Counted from the first letter of the stretch, positions 8,323 to 17,316 are shown. The stretch: DNA of 39,109 nucleotides from Anaerolineae bacterium (GCA_016931315.1 JAFGFB010000195.1:1-39109); one strand, 5' to 3'. Numbers and translations: made by a program. The notes: generated from the letters alone by a model not told the origin.

Positions 8323-11300
8323 TCAACGCCTACCCTTGACGATTTCATCCATCTCCGTCAATTTCTCGGCAAACTCCTTGCCCTCTGCCGCGCTGATCCA
8401 GCGCAATTGCAACCGCTCCGGGGCAATGCCCTGCTTGACAAATTTCTTGTGCCATCGCTCAAAGCGCTTCTGCGTATGGACATTAGCGTAGTTATAGTGG
8501 CAGTCTGAGCCATTCTCGGTCAAGCGGCAGCCGGTCACCAGCACCGCTCCCGCGCCTCGCTCAAAAGCCCGGGCGATGAAGCCCTCCTCGAAGCGCGCCG
8601 AGCACATCGTCCGAATGATACGCGACGAAGGTGGGTACTGCCGCTTCTCAATACCTGCCAGATCCGCTCCGGCATACGAACACCAGTTACACGTGAAGAC
8701 CAACACCTTCTCCTCAGGATTCTCTGCCAGCGCCGCATCAATCTGCGCCACAATCTGCTGGCGCGTGAAGTAGGGCATGTCTATCGCCTGAGTAGGGCAT
8801 TCAGCAGCACAGTTGCCACAGCCCATGCATGCCGCCTCAATAATGCGGATCGCTCCGGGCTTCCCCCGCTCTCCGACCTGCTCAATCGCGCTGAAGGGGC
8901 AGACCTTCACACAGCGCATACAGCCGATGCAGGCATCGGGGGTATATTTCGCCGTGAGCGGTTCCTTCTCAATGGCGCCGCGCGCCAGCAGCGCTCCCGC
9001 CTTGCCCGCTGCCGCCATCGCCTGCGCCATAGATTCGCGCACATCCTTGGCGCCCTGTGCCGTGCCGGCCAGAAATACACCCTGGATCGCCGTCTGCACA
9101 GGACCGAGCTTGGGGTGCAGTTCCATATATGAACCATCCTCGCTGCGTGCGAGCTTGAGCTGCTCCGCTAACGTGTCCTCCGGTGTGCGCAATCCCGTCA
9201 CCAACACGAGCAAATCCGTCGGAATGCGGAGCTTTGCGCCTAACAACTGGTCATAGAGCCGCACCTCACCATCCTCAAAGACCACCTCATCCTGCGGAGG
9301 ACGGTCATCAGCATAACGGAAGAATTGCACGCCTGCACGCATCGCTTCCTCATAGAGTTCTTCAGCCTGGCGGCTGTAGGTGCGGATATCTTTGCTCACA
9401 ATGCGCACTTTCTTTCCCAAGCGTCGCAACGCCAACGCCTGGTGAATCATCGAAGTGCAGCAGTAGCGCGCGCAGCCAATACGACCTTGCCGCGAACCGA
9501 CACAGGAAATGAAGGTAACGCGTTCAATGGGGGTCGAAAGTGCAAAATTGAAATTCGAAAGCTCTGCTCCCATCAAACTGGAGTCCTGGGCCTTGAGCTT
9601 ATAATTCAACAGTTTCTCCAGCTCCAGGTTCGTGATCACACGCGAATCGCGCCCGTAGCCAAACTCCTGTGGCTGATAGGGAACGGCGCCTGTGGCAACG
9701 ATAATTGCGCCAACAGTAAGGTCTTCACCAGTGCTGAGATGCGCCTGGAAACTGCCCACAACGCCGCCAATCGTCTCAATGGTAGCCGGCGCGTGAATAT
9801 GAACCCCGGTCTGGTCCAGTTCACGTTTCTTGGCATAGACCACATCAAGAGATGATAGCCCCGCGGGACCCAGACTCCGCAGATCCGCGAGCAAGCCCCC
9901 CAACCGCCCTGCTTTTTCAACCAGATGGGTCTCATAACCCTGCCGCGCCAGCGCAGTCGCCGCCGTCATCCCAGCAACACCACCACCGATGACAAGCGCG
10001 CTCTGCGTAAGTGGCAGATGGCTTGATTCCAATGGTGTAAGCAAGCGGGCTTTCTCCACTGCCATCGCTGTCATCTCCATCGCCTTGATGGTGGCAGCTT
10101 CTTTTTCAAATTTGTGCACCCAGGAATCCAGATTGCGAATGTTCGCCATCTCCAGCAGATAGGGGTTCAAACCCGCACGGATAAGGACACCGCGGAAAGT
10201 GCTTTCATGGGTTTTAGGGGAACATGCAGCGATAACGACCCGTGTGACACCGTGCTCGCGGATGGCGGCTTCAATATCGGCTTGAGTATTACCGGCACAG
10301 GAAAACATCTGGTGATCGGCGAAAACCACATCGGGAAGAGTGCGCGCATAAGCCATAACCCGCTCTACATCCACTACACCCGCGATGTTGTTACCACAGT
10401 GACAAACAAAAACTCCAATACGTGGGATTTCCACATCAGGAATGGGTTCCACATCAGGCAGCTCGGGCCAAAAACGCTCGGTGAGATGTCCTAGTGCGAG
10501 CGCCGCGGCACCGCTACCTTCAGCAACGCTATCTGGAATATCCTTAGGTCCGGTATCACATCCAGCCGCATAGATACCGGAGCGCGTCGTGGCAATCAGC
10601 CCTCCTATCAATTCCTCAGCCTTGAGGAAACCATCGCTATCCAGATCAATCCCTAAACGCGCCGCCAGATCCGCCAATCCCACAGGCGGTTTTACTGCAT
10701 TGGCAAGCACCACAAGGTCAAAATCCTCGGTGATGCGCTGAGCCGTTTCCGTGTTTTCGTAGGTAACTTCCAGCACGGAACGGTGTCCGGGAAGTGATCT
10801 TCCAGTCCCATCTTCGACTGTCGGGCATTCGGCTCCCAGCACAGGCTGTTCCCGCGCGACCACCCGTGCTGGTCTCCCCCGCACAAACTTCGCCCCCGCC
10901 GCATCGGTGCGCTCCCAAAAACCATCGAAACCTTTACCGTAGGCACGGATATCCATGTAAAGCACGGTAGCATCCTCGATACCATGATCAAGCGCCTGAT
11001 AGGCGTGCTTGATCGAGTACATACAACAGAAACGCGAGCAGTAACGAAAATGGCGACGATCCCGCGAACCGACACACAGGATAAAGAGAATTTTGTGGGG
11101 GTGAACACCGTCAGAGGGACGAATGATCTCACCACCTGTAGGTCCCGCGGAGTTAACAAGCCGCTCGAATTCCATCGCGGTCAGGATATCGGGGGAGGTT
11201 CCGTAACCGTACTCCTGTAACTCGCGCGGGTCGAGCATATCGTAGCCCACTGCCACGATTATAGAACCGACCTCGCGGGTGAGCAGCTGTTCACTCGGCA

Positions 11301-11829
11301 TGAGGAAGTCTATAGCCTTCGGGGGGCAAGCAACAGAACAACGGTCGCAGGGCAGGTAGTTGGGAGGGTCATTGAGGCAGGCATTCATGTCAATCAGGTA
11401 GGGTCCTGGCGCGGACTGAGGGATGGGAGTGTAAATGGCTTTGCGCGCCGCCATGCCAGAGTCGTACTCATTGGGAAACACTTGCGGGCAGACCAGGGTG
11501 CATTCACCACAACGAGTACACGCGTTAGTGACATAACGTGCGCGTTGTCGCACAGTCACATGAAAGGCGCCCGGTCCACCCTCTACGCGATCCACCTCCG
11601 CCAGCGAAAGAATTTCGATATTGGGATGAAGATTGACCTCCGACATCTTGGGCGCTTCAATACAAATGGAGCAGTCAAGCGTGGGAAAGTTCTTGTCAAG
11701 CACGGCCATAACCCCACCGATGGTAGCTTCGCGTTCGACAAGTACCACCTTCGCGCCTGCTTCTGCCAAATCCAGCGCCGCCTGAATCCCGGCAATGCCT
11801 CCGCCGATAACCATTACGGAATTGCTCAT
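8323..11829 (-). CDS. hdrA: HdrA-HdrA-MvhD fusion, flavin/iron-sulfur electron-transfer subunit
   Basis: At 1168 residues this is about twice a usual HdrA. Domain order: Rossmann FAD motif GGGIAG (9-14); a 4Fe-4S ferredoxin insert (Cys104/107/110/114) plus a CxxC-rich second site (150-168); the HdrA cysteine motif CVGSRD...YCSRFCC (252-269). A second HdrA unit starts near 470 (VCHCGNN), with GGGVAG (615-620) and a second CVGSRQ...YCC motif (776-791). A two-cluster ferredoxin follows (Cys967/970/973/977 and 1001/1004/1007/1011), then an MvhD domain (1040-1150) with Cys1047, 1050, 1076, 1101 and 1110. HdrA is the bifurcating flavoprotein of heterodisulfide reductase, and MvhD links it to a hydrogenase or other donor. 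No hydrogenase gene is nearby, so the donor may be ferredoxin from Kor (inference). Confidence 0.92.
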   Translation of the reverse strand: MSNSVMVIGGGIAGIQAALDLAEAGAKVVLVEREATIGGVMAVLDKNFPTLDCSICIEAPKMSEVNLHPNIEILSLAEVDRVEGGPGAFHVTVRQRARYVTNACTRCGECTLVCPQVFPNEYDSGMAARKAIYTPIPQSAPGPYLIDMNACLNDPPNYLPCDRCSVACPPKAIDFLMPSEQLLTREVGSIIVAVGYDMLDPRELQEYGYGTSPDILTAMEFERLVNSAGPTGGEIIRPSDGVHPHKILFILCVGSRDRRHFRYCSRFCCMYSIKHAYQALDHGIEDATVLYMDIRAYGKGFDGFWERTDAAGAKFVRGRPARVVAREQPVLGAECPTVEDGTGRSLPGHRSVLEVTYENTETAQRITEDFDLVVLANAVKPPVGLADLAARLGIDLDSDGFLKAEELIGGLIATTRSGIYAAGCDTGPKDIPDSVAEGSGAAALALGHLTERFWPELPDVEPIPDVEIPRIGVFVCHCGNNIAGVVDVERVMAYARTLPDVVFADHQMFSCAGNTQADIEAAIREHGVTRVVIAACSPKTHESTFRGVLIRAGLNPYLLEMANIRNLDSWVHKFEKEAATIKAMEMTAMAVEKARLLTPLESSHLPLTQSALVIGGGVAGMTAATALARQGYETHLVEKAGRLGGLLADLRSLGPAGLSSLDVVYAKKRELDQTGVHIHAPATIETIGGVVGSFQAHLSTGEDLTVGAIIVATGAVPYQPQEFGYGRDSRVITNLELEKLLNYKLKAQDSSLMGAELSNFNFALSTPIERVTFISCVGSRQGRIGCARYCCTSMIHQALALRRLGKKVRIVSKDIRTYSRQAEELYEEAMRAGVQFFRYADDRPPQDEVVFEDGEVRLYDQLLGAKLRIPTDLLVLVTGLRTPEDTLAEQLKLARSEDGSYMELHPKLGPVQTAIQGVFLAGTAQGAKDVRESMAQAMAAAGKAGALLARGAIEKEPLTAKYTPDACIGCMRCVKVCPFSAIEQVGERGKPGAIRIIEAACMGCGNCAAECPTQAIDMPYFTRQQIVAQIDAALAENPEEKVLVFTCNWCSYAGADLAGIEKRQYPPSSRIIRTMCSARFEEGFIARAFERGAGAVLVTGCRLTENGSDCHYNYANVHTQKRFERWHKKFVKQGIAPERLQLRWISAAEGKEFAEKLTEMDEIVKGRR

Positions 11830-11882
11830 GATGTTACTCCGCTGTTTAGTGACGAGTTAAAAGTAGAGAACGAAAACTGCTT

Positions 11883-12824
11883 TTAGACTACTTCATACTG
11901 CTGTAACAAAACACGTGTACTTTCTGGAAGCAAATTCAAGGCCTCTCTGAACAAACGGTCTGTCACCTGTAGGCCCACAACCATCGAAGTGTGCTGTGCC
12001 ATTTCATGCAGCAGTTGCCGGTAAACGCCCACCGCCATCGCCATCGAGGGGAAAACCTGGTGGTCCTCCACAAGATTCGCTTTGAAACGTATCTGCCATC
12101 CGTTCCCCACAGTCTTGCGATTCAGCTCCGCTAGTAGAACCTGCATCAAACCCACTCCGGCAAGACGGGCGTAATTCTGATACAACTGTATCATAGTTGT
12201 AGCAAAAGCCTCACGCAAAGGCGCAATCTCACCCTCAGGGAGCGCCGGCAGATGCGGTGCTCTATACCATGCCACCGTGCAAGGCCCCTCAGGTTGAGAG
12301 TGAATCGCACTCAGAGCTTCGGCGCCGATCAAAATCCGACCACTTCCAGCGTACATAGCCGTGGCCGGCGTGGATCTTCCAGCGAGCAAAACAAAGCCCT
12401 CTGCCCCTGTCCATGTGACACGAATGACGCCATTGCCCGGTGCCTGGCTCCAATCCTGAAGCAATGCCGCAAAATCATGGGTCTCGCAAGAACGGGTATC
12501 CGCGGGGGGGTGCCAATCAAGAATTGCCTTGGCGATGCGCACGCCCTCTGCCGGCAACCAAGCCGTGCGCACAATGCTATTACGACTGGGAAGAAGTGAT
12601 GGCAACTGAGAAAGGTCCACCGTTTCACTGCGGTCCTTAGTCAGATGTGCGAGGTAGATTGTCATGCCTTCCACCAACAGCATGATGATCTGGGAATCAT
12701 CTATCCCTCCAAGCCATAACACACCACTGGAGCCATCAACCTGATAATCACGCAGCAACAGTGGGAGTTGACTAGGGCGTATCAACTTCTGAGTCACGGG
12801 GACATGTGTAAACAGGTGTATCAT
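11883..12824 (-). CDS. Unrecognised soluble protein between kor and hdr genes
   Basis: This 313-residue protein has no membrane segment, signal peptide or cysteine-rich motif that I can see. The N-terminal part (about 25-60) has a beta-rich SGVLWLGG...LLVEGMTIYLAH pattern that loosely recalls PatN/DUF4388-type domains. The C-terminal 90 residues are helical (QVLLAELNRKTVG, then VYRQLLHEMAQ). I do not recognise the family with confidence and give no function. It is 7 bp downstream of the multi-TM protein gene and 53 bp upstream of hdrA, so it is probably co-transcribed with them. It and the membrane protein may form a two-part sensory accessory to the redox operon (inference). Confidence 0.75.
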   Translation of the reverse strand: MIHLFTHVPVTQKLIRPSQLPLLLRDYQVDGSSGVLWLGGIDDSQIIMLLVEGMTIYLAHLTKDRSETVDLSQLPSLLPSRNSIVRTAWLPAEGVRIAKAILDWHPPADTRSCETHDFAALLQDWSQAPGNGVIRVTWTGAEGFVLLAGRSTPATAMYAGSGRILIGAEALSAIHSQPEGPCTVAWYRAPHLPALPEGEIAPLREAFATTMIQLYQNYARLAGVGLMQVLLAELNRKTVGNGWQIRFKANLVEDHQVFPSMAMAVGVYRQLLHEMAQHTSMVVGLQVTDRLFREALNLLPESTRVLLQQYEVV

Positions 12825-12831
12825 GGCGCCG

Positions 12832-13719
12832 TTACTCCTCTATATCTGCGCCTGCAAAGCCCCACTGGGGAATAGTCCTTAAGTGTCGCCAACGCGGGCC
12901 ATAAAGAAGCAAATATTCCTGCGCCTGAAATGCCCAACCGAGCAACAAATAGGCGCCAAGATACAGCATATCGGTCAACAAAGTTAGGGCATTGCTTGAA
13001 CCAGCCAATATGTAGATGCCTTCTGAGAGTAACCAGGTATACAGGGCATCCGAGACCGCAAACAAAAAGAGCGCATACCAGGCGCGTCCCAGTTGACCCT
13101 GCCCAAAGAATCTGGCTGCGTGCAGCGCGCCCAGCGCCATCAACAGGTCCGCCAAGGGATAGAATGCCAACAAAAAGAGCTCACCCCGCGTGAGTTCAGT
13201 TTCCAGCATCTGAGGCGCCAGAAAGGCAGTAGCGCCGCTGAGCAACAGCAACACGCCCAGGGCAACCGCTAAAAGACCCCAGAACTGTCCCGCGGCAAGC
13301 CGGTGCAAAACACGAAATTGCAGCGCCAATGCAATGAGCAATATCAAACAGCCTACTACCCAGGATAAATCGGCAATGGTAACCACGGGCATTGCCTCAC
13401 CATAAATGCGAGCCAAAAGCGCCCACAACAATTCCGCAACCGCCCAGCACCACAACCCCCACGCAAAGAGGCGCCAAATTCTTCTAGGCGAATCGGTGGG
13501 CACAAAGCGCCGCCACAACCGGCTGGCACGCCATGCGCTCCAACCAGCTGCAAGGACAAAACTGAGGTTCAACAGCAGTTCCTGCCAGGGCTTCGAATAG
13601 AAACCTGTAGCAGACATAATACCATAGACTGCCACCCCAATGAGGATGGCCACACCGCTAAGGGTCCAACGTATAGAGGGTCGCTTCATGTCAAACGCTC
13701 TCTGTCTCCTACCTGACAT
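12832..13719 (-). CDS. Multi-TM protein resembling a standalone membrane sensor domain
   Basis: This 295-residue protein has about eight hydrophobic helices and a short soluble tail. The pattern WAVAELLWALLARIYGE...TIADLSWVVG, followed by ADLLMALGALHAAR, resembles the 7-8 TM input domains often attached to GGDEF or kinase outputs. No output domain follows here. ATG 13719 is used; an internal ATG at 13689 is possible, but neither has a strong ribosome site. It lies 54 bp after korC and 7 bp before the next gene, inside the redox operon. A role as membrane anchor or sensor for the cytosolic redox proteins is possible but unproven. Confidence 0.72.
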   Translation of the reverse strand: MSGRRQRAFDMKRPSIRWTLSGVAILIGVAVYGIMSATGFYSKPWQELLLNLSFVLAAGWSAWRASRLWRRFVPTDSPRRIWRLFAWGLWCWAVAELLWALLARIYGEAMPVVTIADLSWVVGCLILLIALALQFRVLHRLAAGQFWGLLAVALGVLLLLSGATAFLAPQMLETELTRGELFLLAFYPLADLLMALGALHAARFFGQGQLGRAWYALFLFAVSDALYTWLLSEGIYILAGSSNALTLLTDMLYLGAYLLLGWAFQAQEYLLLYGPRWRHLRTIPQWGFAGADIEE

Positions 13720-13773
13720 AGGGTTCTTCTGGAATTAGTTCTCCCTACTTCTTACTTCTCATCCAGTGTTCAT

Positions 13774-14295
13774 TCAACCAACATACTCATAGCCTGCCGC
13801 AAATGCCTTGAGGTTCAGTGGCACAAGTTTGGAGCGCAGTGACTCTGTCAGCGACTGCTCCACCGCTTCACGGGAAAGAAAGCCCGTCTGACGGGTGAAG
13901 AAACCCAGCATAATCACGTTTGCCACAATCCGCCGGCCCAATCCCTCTGCCAAACGCGTTGCCGGAATAGCGCAAACTACATCCTCGGGGAAGGGCGTTA
14001 CCAAGTCGCCATCTATCAGCACCTGTGCCGTAGCTTTGGCGGTTGGGCGAAATTTGGCATAGGCTTCCTGAGACATCGCCACCAAAATATCAGGCTGTTG
14101 GACAAAAGGGTAATCCACCGGCTCATCGCCGATAATGAGATTCGCGCTCGAAGCTCCACCCCGTGCTTCTGGGCCATAGGCTTGGGTCATCACCGCTTCT
14201 AAGCCACCATGAAGCGCCGCTGCCCTTCCCAACAAGACGCCTGCCAGGCCAATACCTTGCCCACCAAAACCAGATAAACGAATCTCTTTGTACAT
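13774..14295 (-). CDS. korC: 2-oxoacid:ferredoxin oxidoreductase gamma subunit
   Basis: The protein (173 residues) begins MYKEIRLSGFGGQGIG, the GFGGQG signature of the gamma domain of pyruvate/2-oxoglutarate:ferredoxin oxidoreductases. YGPEARGG follows at about 40-47. The domain helps form the CoA and thiamine diphosphate site with the alpha and beta subunits. The start is ATG 14295, because GGAGG lies 6 bp upstream; an in-frame ATG at 14316 lacks a ribosome site. The gene follows korB after a 124-bp gap. Here gamma is separate rather than fused to alpha as in some two-subunit Kor enzymes. Confidence 0.92.
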   Translation of the reverse strand: MYKEIRLSGFGGQGIGLAGVLLGRAAALHGGLEAVMTQAYGPEARGGASSANLIIGDEPVDYPFVQQPDILVAMSQEAYAKFRPTAKATAQVLIDGDLVTPFPEDVVCAIPATRLAEGLGRRIVANVIMLGFFTRQTGFLSREAVEQSLTESLRSKLVPLNLKAFAAGYEYVG

Positions 14296-14419
14296 CGCTG
14301 ACCTCCATTGAGGCAATTAAAAACCAGGCTGGAGCCCAGGGCTGCCAAGCCCCGCGATCCCAGGGTGACAAATGACAAGCAATCTCAACAACGCCGAAGC
14401 GTTGAGTACAACTCGGGTA

Positions 14420-15244
14420 TCACCCAACCCGCGTTACAGGTTTATAGGCTGGCAGATCCCGGTCTATAAAATTTCCGACGTAAATGGGACGATTCTCGCG
14501 CAGATCAATGCTCAAGTTTTCCAAAGGAACGCCACGTGCAAGCACACAGCGCTCCCGGTACAGTTGCATTTCTTCCAAACCATCGGGGATATTATTGGAT
14601 TTGCCAAAACCCACCGGACACGCCGATAATACCTCAATAAAGGCAAAGCCGGGGCGCACAAAAGAGTGAAGAATGTCCTGCTTAAGCTGACGCACATGCA
14701 GCGAAGTCCAACGGGAAACATAACCCGCTCCTGCCGCCGCCAACAGATAGGGGAGATTAAAGGGTTGTTCGGGATTTCCATAAGGGGCAGTCGTCGCCAC
14801 TGCCCCCAATGGCGTGGTTGGACCGCACTGTCCCCCTGTCATGCCATAGTTGAAGTTGTTTACACAAATGACTTTAACATCTACATTGCGACGTGCCGCA
14901 TGGATCAGGTGATTGCCCCCGATAGCAGAAAGGTCACCATCGCCGCTAAACACCGTCACCATCAAATTGGGGTTAGCAAGCTTCATGCCCGTAGCAAAGG
15001 GAATCGCACGCCCGTGGGTTGTATGATAAGAGTCCAGGTCCATATATCCTGCCACCCGCCCCGTGCATCCGATTCCCGAAACAACCACATGCTGTTGCAA
15101 TGGAATCCCCGACTCCAATACTGCCTGAGCATAACAACGCATCACAATGCCAATGCTGCATCCGGGACAGAATATATGCGGCATGCGATCTGCGCGCAGA
15201 ATTGTATCGAGTGGATGAGTATCAACAACAGTCGCTTGCGTCAT
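14420..15244 (-). CDS. korB: 2-oxoacid:ferredoxin oxidoreductase beta subunit (thiamine diphosphate binding)
   Basis: The 274-residue protein carries FCPGCSIG (Cys26 and Cys29) and GIGCTGR (Cys60), which hold a 4Fe-4S cluster. It also has the thiamine diphosphate motif from SGDGDLSAIGGNH to VNNFNYGMTGGQ (about 100-139). It decarboxylates the 2-oxoacid and passes electrons to ferredoxin. The NYGMTGGQ form matches 2-oxoglutarate-type enzymes, but substrate choice cannot be fixed by eye. Start ATG 15244 has AAGGAG 5 bp upstream. The frame is open back to 15361, but that extension runs through repeat-like palindromes and is unlikely to be translated. Confidence 0.94.
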   Translation of the reverse strand: MTQATVVDTHPLDTILRADRMPHIFCPGCSIGIVMRCYAQAVLESGIPLQQHVVVSGIGCTGRVAGYMDLDSYHTTHGRAIPFATGMKLANPNLMVTVFSGDGDLSAIGGNHLIHAARRNVDVKVICVNNFNYGMTGGQCGPTTPLGAVATTAPYGNPEQPFNLPYLLAAAGAGYVSRWTSLHVRQLKQDILHSFVRPGFAFIEVLSACPVGFGKSNNIPDGLEEMQLYRERCVLARGVPLENLSIDLRENRPIYVGNFIDRDLPAYKPVTRVG

Positions 15245-15318
15245 GATGACTCCTTGTGCAACCCTTGATAGAAATCCGGTAAGGCATTCAGCGTTTTCCC
15301 AGTTGCCGCGATAAAGAA

Positions 15319-15441
15319 CGGCTAAAGCCGCGGCGTGGGGATCAACGCTGAAGCGTAACACTCCCAGTGGCTTTTAGCGGGCTTTAGCCCGAGATTTGCA
15401 CCCCGCCCGCCGAAGAAGCCTTGCGGGAGCCTGGCGCTCCC
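15319..15441. repeat. Palindromic repeat element at the korA/korB junction
   Basis: Three short palindromes are clustered here: CGGCTAAAGCCG (15319-15330), CGGGCTTTAGCCCG (15378-15391) and GGGAGC-N5-GCTCCC (15425-15441). The first two also form an outer imperfect inverted repeat of about 14 bp around roughly 48 bp. This is the look of a small non-coding dispersed repeat. It overlaps the 3-prime end of korA and provides its stop codon. Confidence 0.65.
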
Positions 15442-16601
15442 ACGTTCTTTGCGGCTGCAATAATAGCCGTAAGAATCTTCTCGGGATGGATCATTTCCCC
15501 ACCGGCATGGTGAACCCCCCATGCCGGACGGCCTATACAGCGCTCCACTTCCAGACGCACCTGCCCCAGATTCATCTCCGCAACGATGAAAGCATCCATA
15601 CGTTGGCCCAGCTCCCGCACTACGGCTTCCGGAAAGGGCCACAGCGAGACCAGGCGCAACAATCCCACCGGGATGCCCTGCGCACGCGCCTCGCGCACCG
15701 CGCGACGCGCCGAACGCGCGGTACAGCCAAACGACACGACCACCAAACGCGCGTCATCCATAAAATATTCTTCCAGTCGAATGATTTCCTCCGCATGAGA
15801 TTGGATTTTTGCATTGAGCCGCGTCACGAGTGCATGGTGGGTATCGGCAGACATATCAGGGTAGCCACGTTCATCATGGGTCAGGCCTGTGAAGTGCACA
15901 CGATAGCCTTCGCCAGCATGCGGCAAGGGGGGAATCAAATCCTCAGGGTCAGGTTCAAAACTGCGATAGACTCCTGTTGCCGGCGGTGGTACACCAGGAT
16001 GTTTACGCTCCCAATGCGGGATTTCCTCTACGGGCGGAATGACAACCCGCTCCACCATGTGCCCGATGACCTCATCCCCAAGAAGCAGCACCGGCGTCCG
16101 GTAGCGGTCCGCCATATTGAAGCACAACACCGTGAGATCAAAAACTTCTTGCGGCGACCAGGGCGCATAGGCAATGATGCTATAATCCCCATGAGAGCCC
16201 CAACGTGCTTGCATCACATCCGATTGCCCTGCCATAGTGGGCAAACCCGTAGAAGGTGAACCACGTTGAATATCTACGATAACACATGGCAGCTCCAGCA
16301 TTACCCCCAGCCCTAGATTTTCCAGCATCAAGCTCAAACCAGGTCCCGAAGTTGCCGTCATCGCACGCGCGCCAGCTGCCGAAGCCCCCAACACTGCTGC
16401 GATACTTCCCAGCTCATCCTCCATCTGGATGAAGACTCCTCCCAGCTCCGGCATACGTTGCGCAAAACGCTCTGCAATCTCCGTCGAAGGTGTGATAGGA
16501 TAGCCGCCAAAAAAGCGGCAACCTGCCGCAATTGCGCCTTCAGCACAAGCCTCATCACCATGCATGAAATGCTTTCCGGTAAGTACTTCACGTGTGCTCA
16601 A
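15384..16601 (-). CDS. korA: 2-oxoacid:ferredoxin oxidoreductase alpha subunit
   Basis: The 405-residue protein has the KorA/PorA pyrimidine-binding domain: GGYPITPSTEIAE (about 32-44), FIQMEDELGSIAAVLGAS, TATSGPGLSLM and RGSPSTGLPT. A transketolase C-terminal-like domain follows. The likely start is TTG 16601, with AAAGGGGG 8 bp upstream; an earlier TTG at 16625 has no ribosome site. The last 20 or so residues (after about IAAAKNVG) are rich in Gly, Ser and Ala. They are encoded by palindromic repeat DNA whose CGGGCTAAAGCCCG core supplies the TAA stop. The native end has therefore probably been altered by repeat insertion. It forms a complex with KorB, KorC and KorD. Confidence 0.94.
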   Translation of the reverse strand: MSTREVLTGKHFMHGDEACAEGAIAAGCRFFGGYPITPSTEIAERFAQRMPELGGVFIQMEDELGSIAAVLGASAAGARAMTATSGPGLSLMLENLGLGVMLELPCVIVDIQRGSPSTGLPTMAGQSDVMQARWGSHGDYSIIAYAPWSPQEVFDLTVLCFNMADRYRTPVLLLGDEVIGHMVERVVIPPVEEIPHWERKHPGVPPPATGVYRSFEPDPEDLIPPLPHAGEGYRVHFTGLTHDERGYPDMSADTHHALVTRLNAKIQSHAEEIIRLEEYFMDDARLVVVSFGCTARSARRAVREARAQGIPVGLLRLVSLWPFPEAVVRELGQRMDAFIVAEMNLGQVRLEVERCIGRPAWGVHHAGGEMIHPEKILTAIIAAAKNVGAPGSRKASSAGGVQISG

Positions 16602-16673
16602 ATTCGAACCCCCTTTGAGAATCAACTCATCAACACCAGCGAATGCCCTATCTGATGCCCCGAGCTCGAATGC

Positions 16674-16943
16674 TCAGTCTTCTGTTTCTTCGGTATAAAT
16701 CGCAAACTCAGGACAAATCATCGTACAGAATTGACAATGAATGCAGCTCGTCTCTTTGCCAGGAGCAATCTCCGGGAAGTGGTAGCCTTTGGCATTGATC
16801 TCCGCAGACTCCCGCAACACTTCGCGCGGGCAGAACTCGATGCACAGGCCGCATCCCTTACACCGCTCGGGAATCAGATAGACAATTCCATGGGGCACTT
16901 TCATTTCCTGCAAATTCAACGGGGTACGGGCAAAAGCTTTCAT
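16674..16943 (-). CDS. korD: 2-oxoacid:ferredoxin oxidoreductase delta subunit, 2x[4Fe-4S] ferredoxin
   Basis: The 89-residue protein has two complete CxxCxxCxxxC(P) motifs, at Cys28/31/34/38 and Cys67/70/73/77, and an acidic C-terminus (YTEETED). It is the ferredoxin-like subunit that takes electrons from the KorB cluster. ATG 16943 begins MKAFARTPLN, with AGGAGAGG about 11 bp upstream. An upstream in-frame start at 16997 would add a hydrophobic, non-homologous-looking stretch. It is the first gene of the kor-hdr-etf run. A near-consensus promoter lies about 155 bp upstream. Confidence 0.9.
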   Translation of the reverse strand: MKAFARTPLNLQEMKVPHGIVYLIPERCKGCGLCIEFCPREVLRESAEINAKGYHFPEIAPGKETSCIHCQFCTMICPEFAIYTEETED

Positions 16944-17103
16944 AAGCAGGTAACCTCTCCTCTGTGAGGCACAAACGATGAGCAAGCTGACAAGCACAAT
17001 ACCATCGGACTATAGCAGCTGTAGGGCGCAATTGTCATTAACGACCCTCTCCCTTGAGCTAGATGAGGAAGACAAAAGTTTCAGAACACGAGAAAACGAT
17101 TTA

Positions 17104-17133
17104 ATTATATAGCCAACCCTAAGATAATGTCAA
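17104..17133 (-). promoter_or_regulatory. Sigma-70-type promoter for kor-hdr-etf operon
   Basis: On the minus strand, TTGACA (17133-17128) and TATAAT (17109-17104) match consensus exactly, separated by 18 bp. Transcription would start near 17097, leaving a leader of about 150 nt before korD. No other gene start lies between. The long leader could hold post-transcriptional control, but I see no known riboswitch motif. Confidence 0.8.
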
Positions 17134-17282
17134 ATTTCTAAAATGGCGGGGCGGCAATTAGAAGCGCCTCCACAAAGAGTCACAAAAGCTCTACGAGAAC
17201 CGGGAAGATTGAGGGACGCATCATCCAAGTGGTCCGCTAAGCAGGGTTTGGATGCTGAAACCAGCTTAGTGCGTGCCTGAAT

Positions 17283-17316
17283 CACAGCGGGAAGGGGGGT
17301 TCCCCTTCCCGCTGTG
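17283..17316. repeat. Perfect 15-bp-stem hairpin
   Basis: CACAGCGGGAAGGGG pairs perfectly with its complement around a GGTT loop. Neither side has a U-tract, so it is not a standard intrinsic terminator. It may be a dispersed extragenic palindrome. Confidence 0.7.

Noticed and set aside
15396-16259. 287-codon frame antisense to korA
   Set aside because: korA is strongly supported, and the antisense frame is His/Arg-rich as expected from shadow reading of a GC-rich gene.
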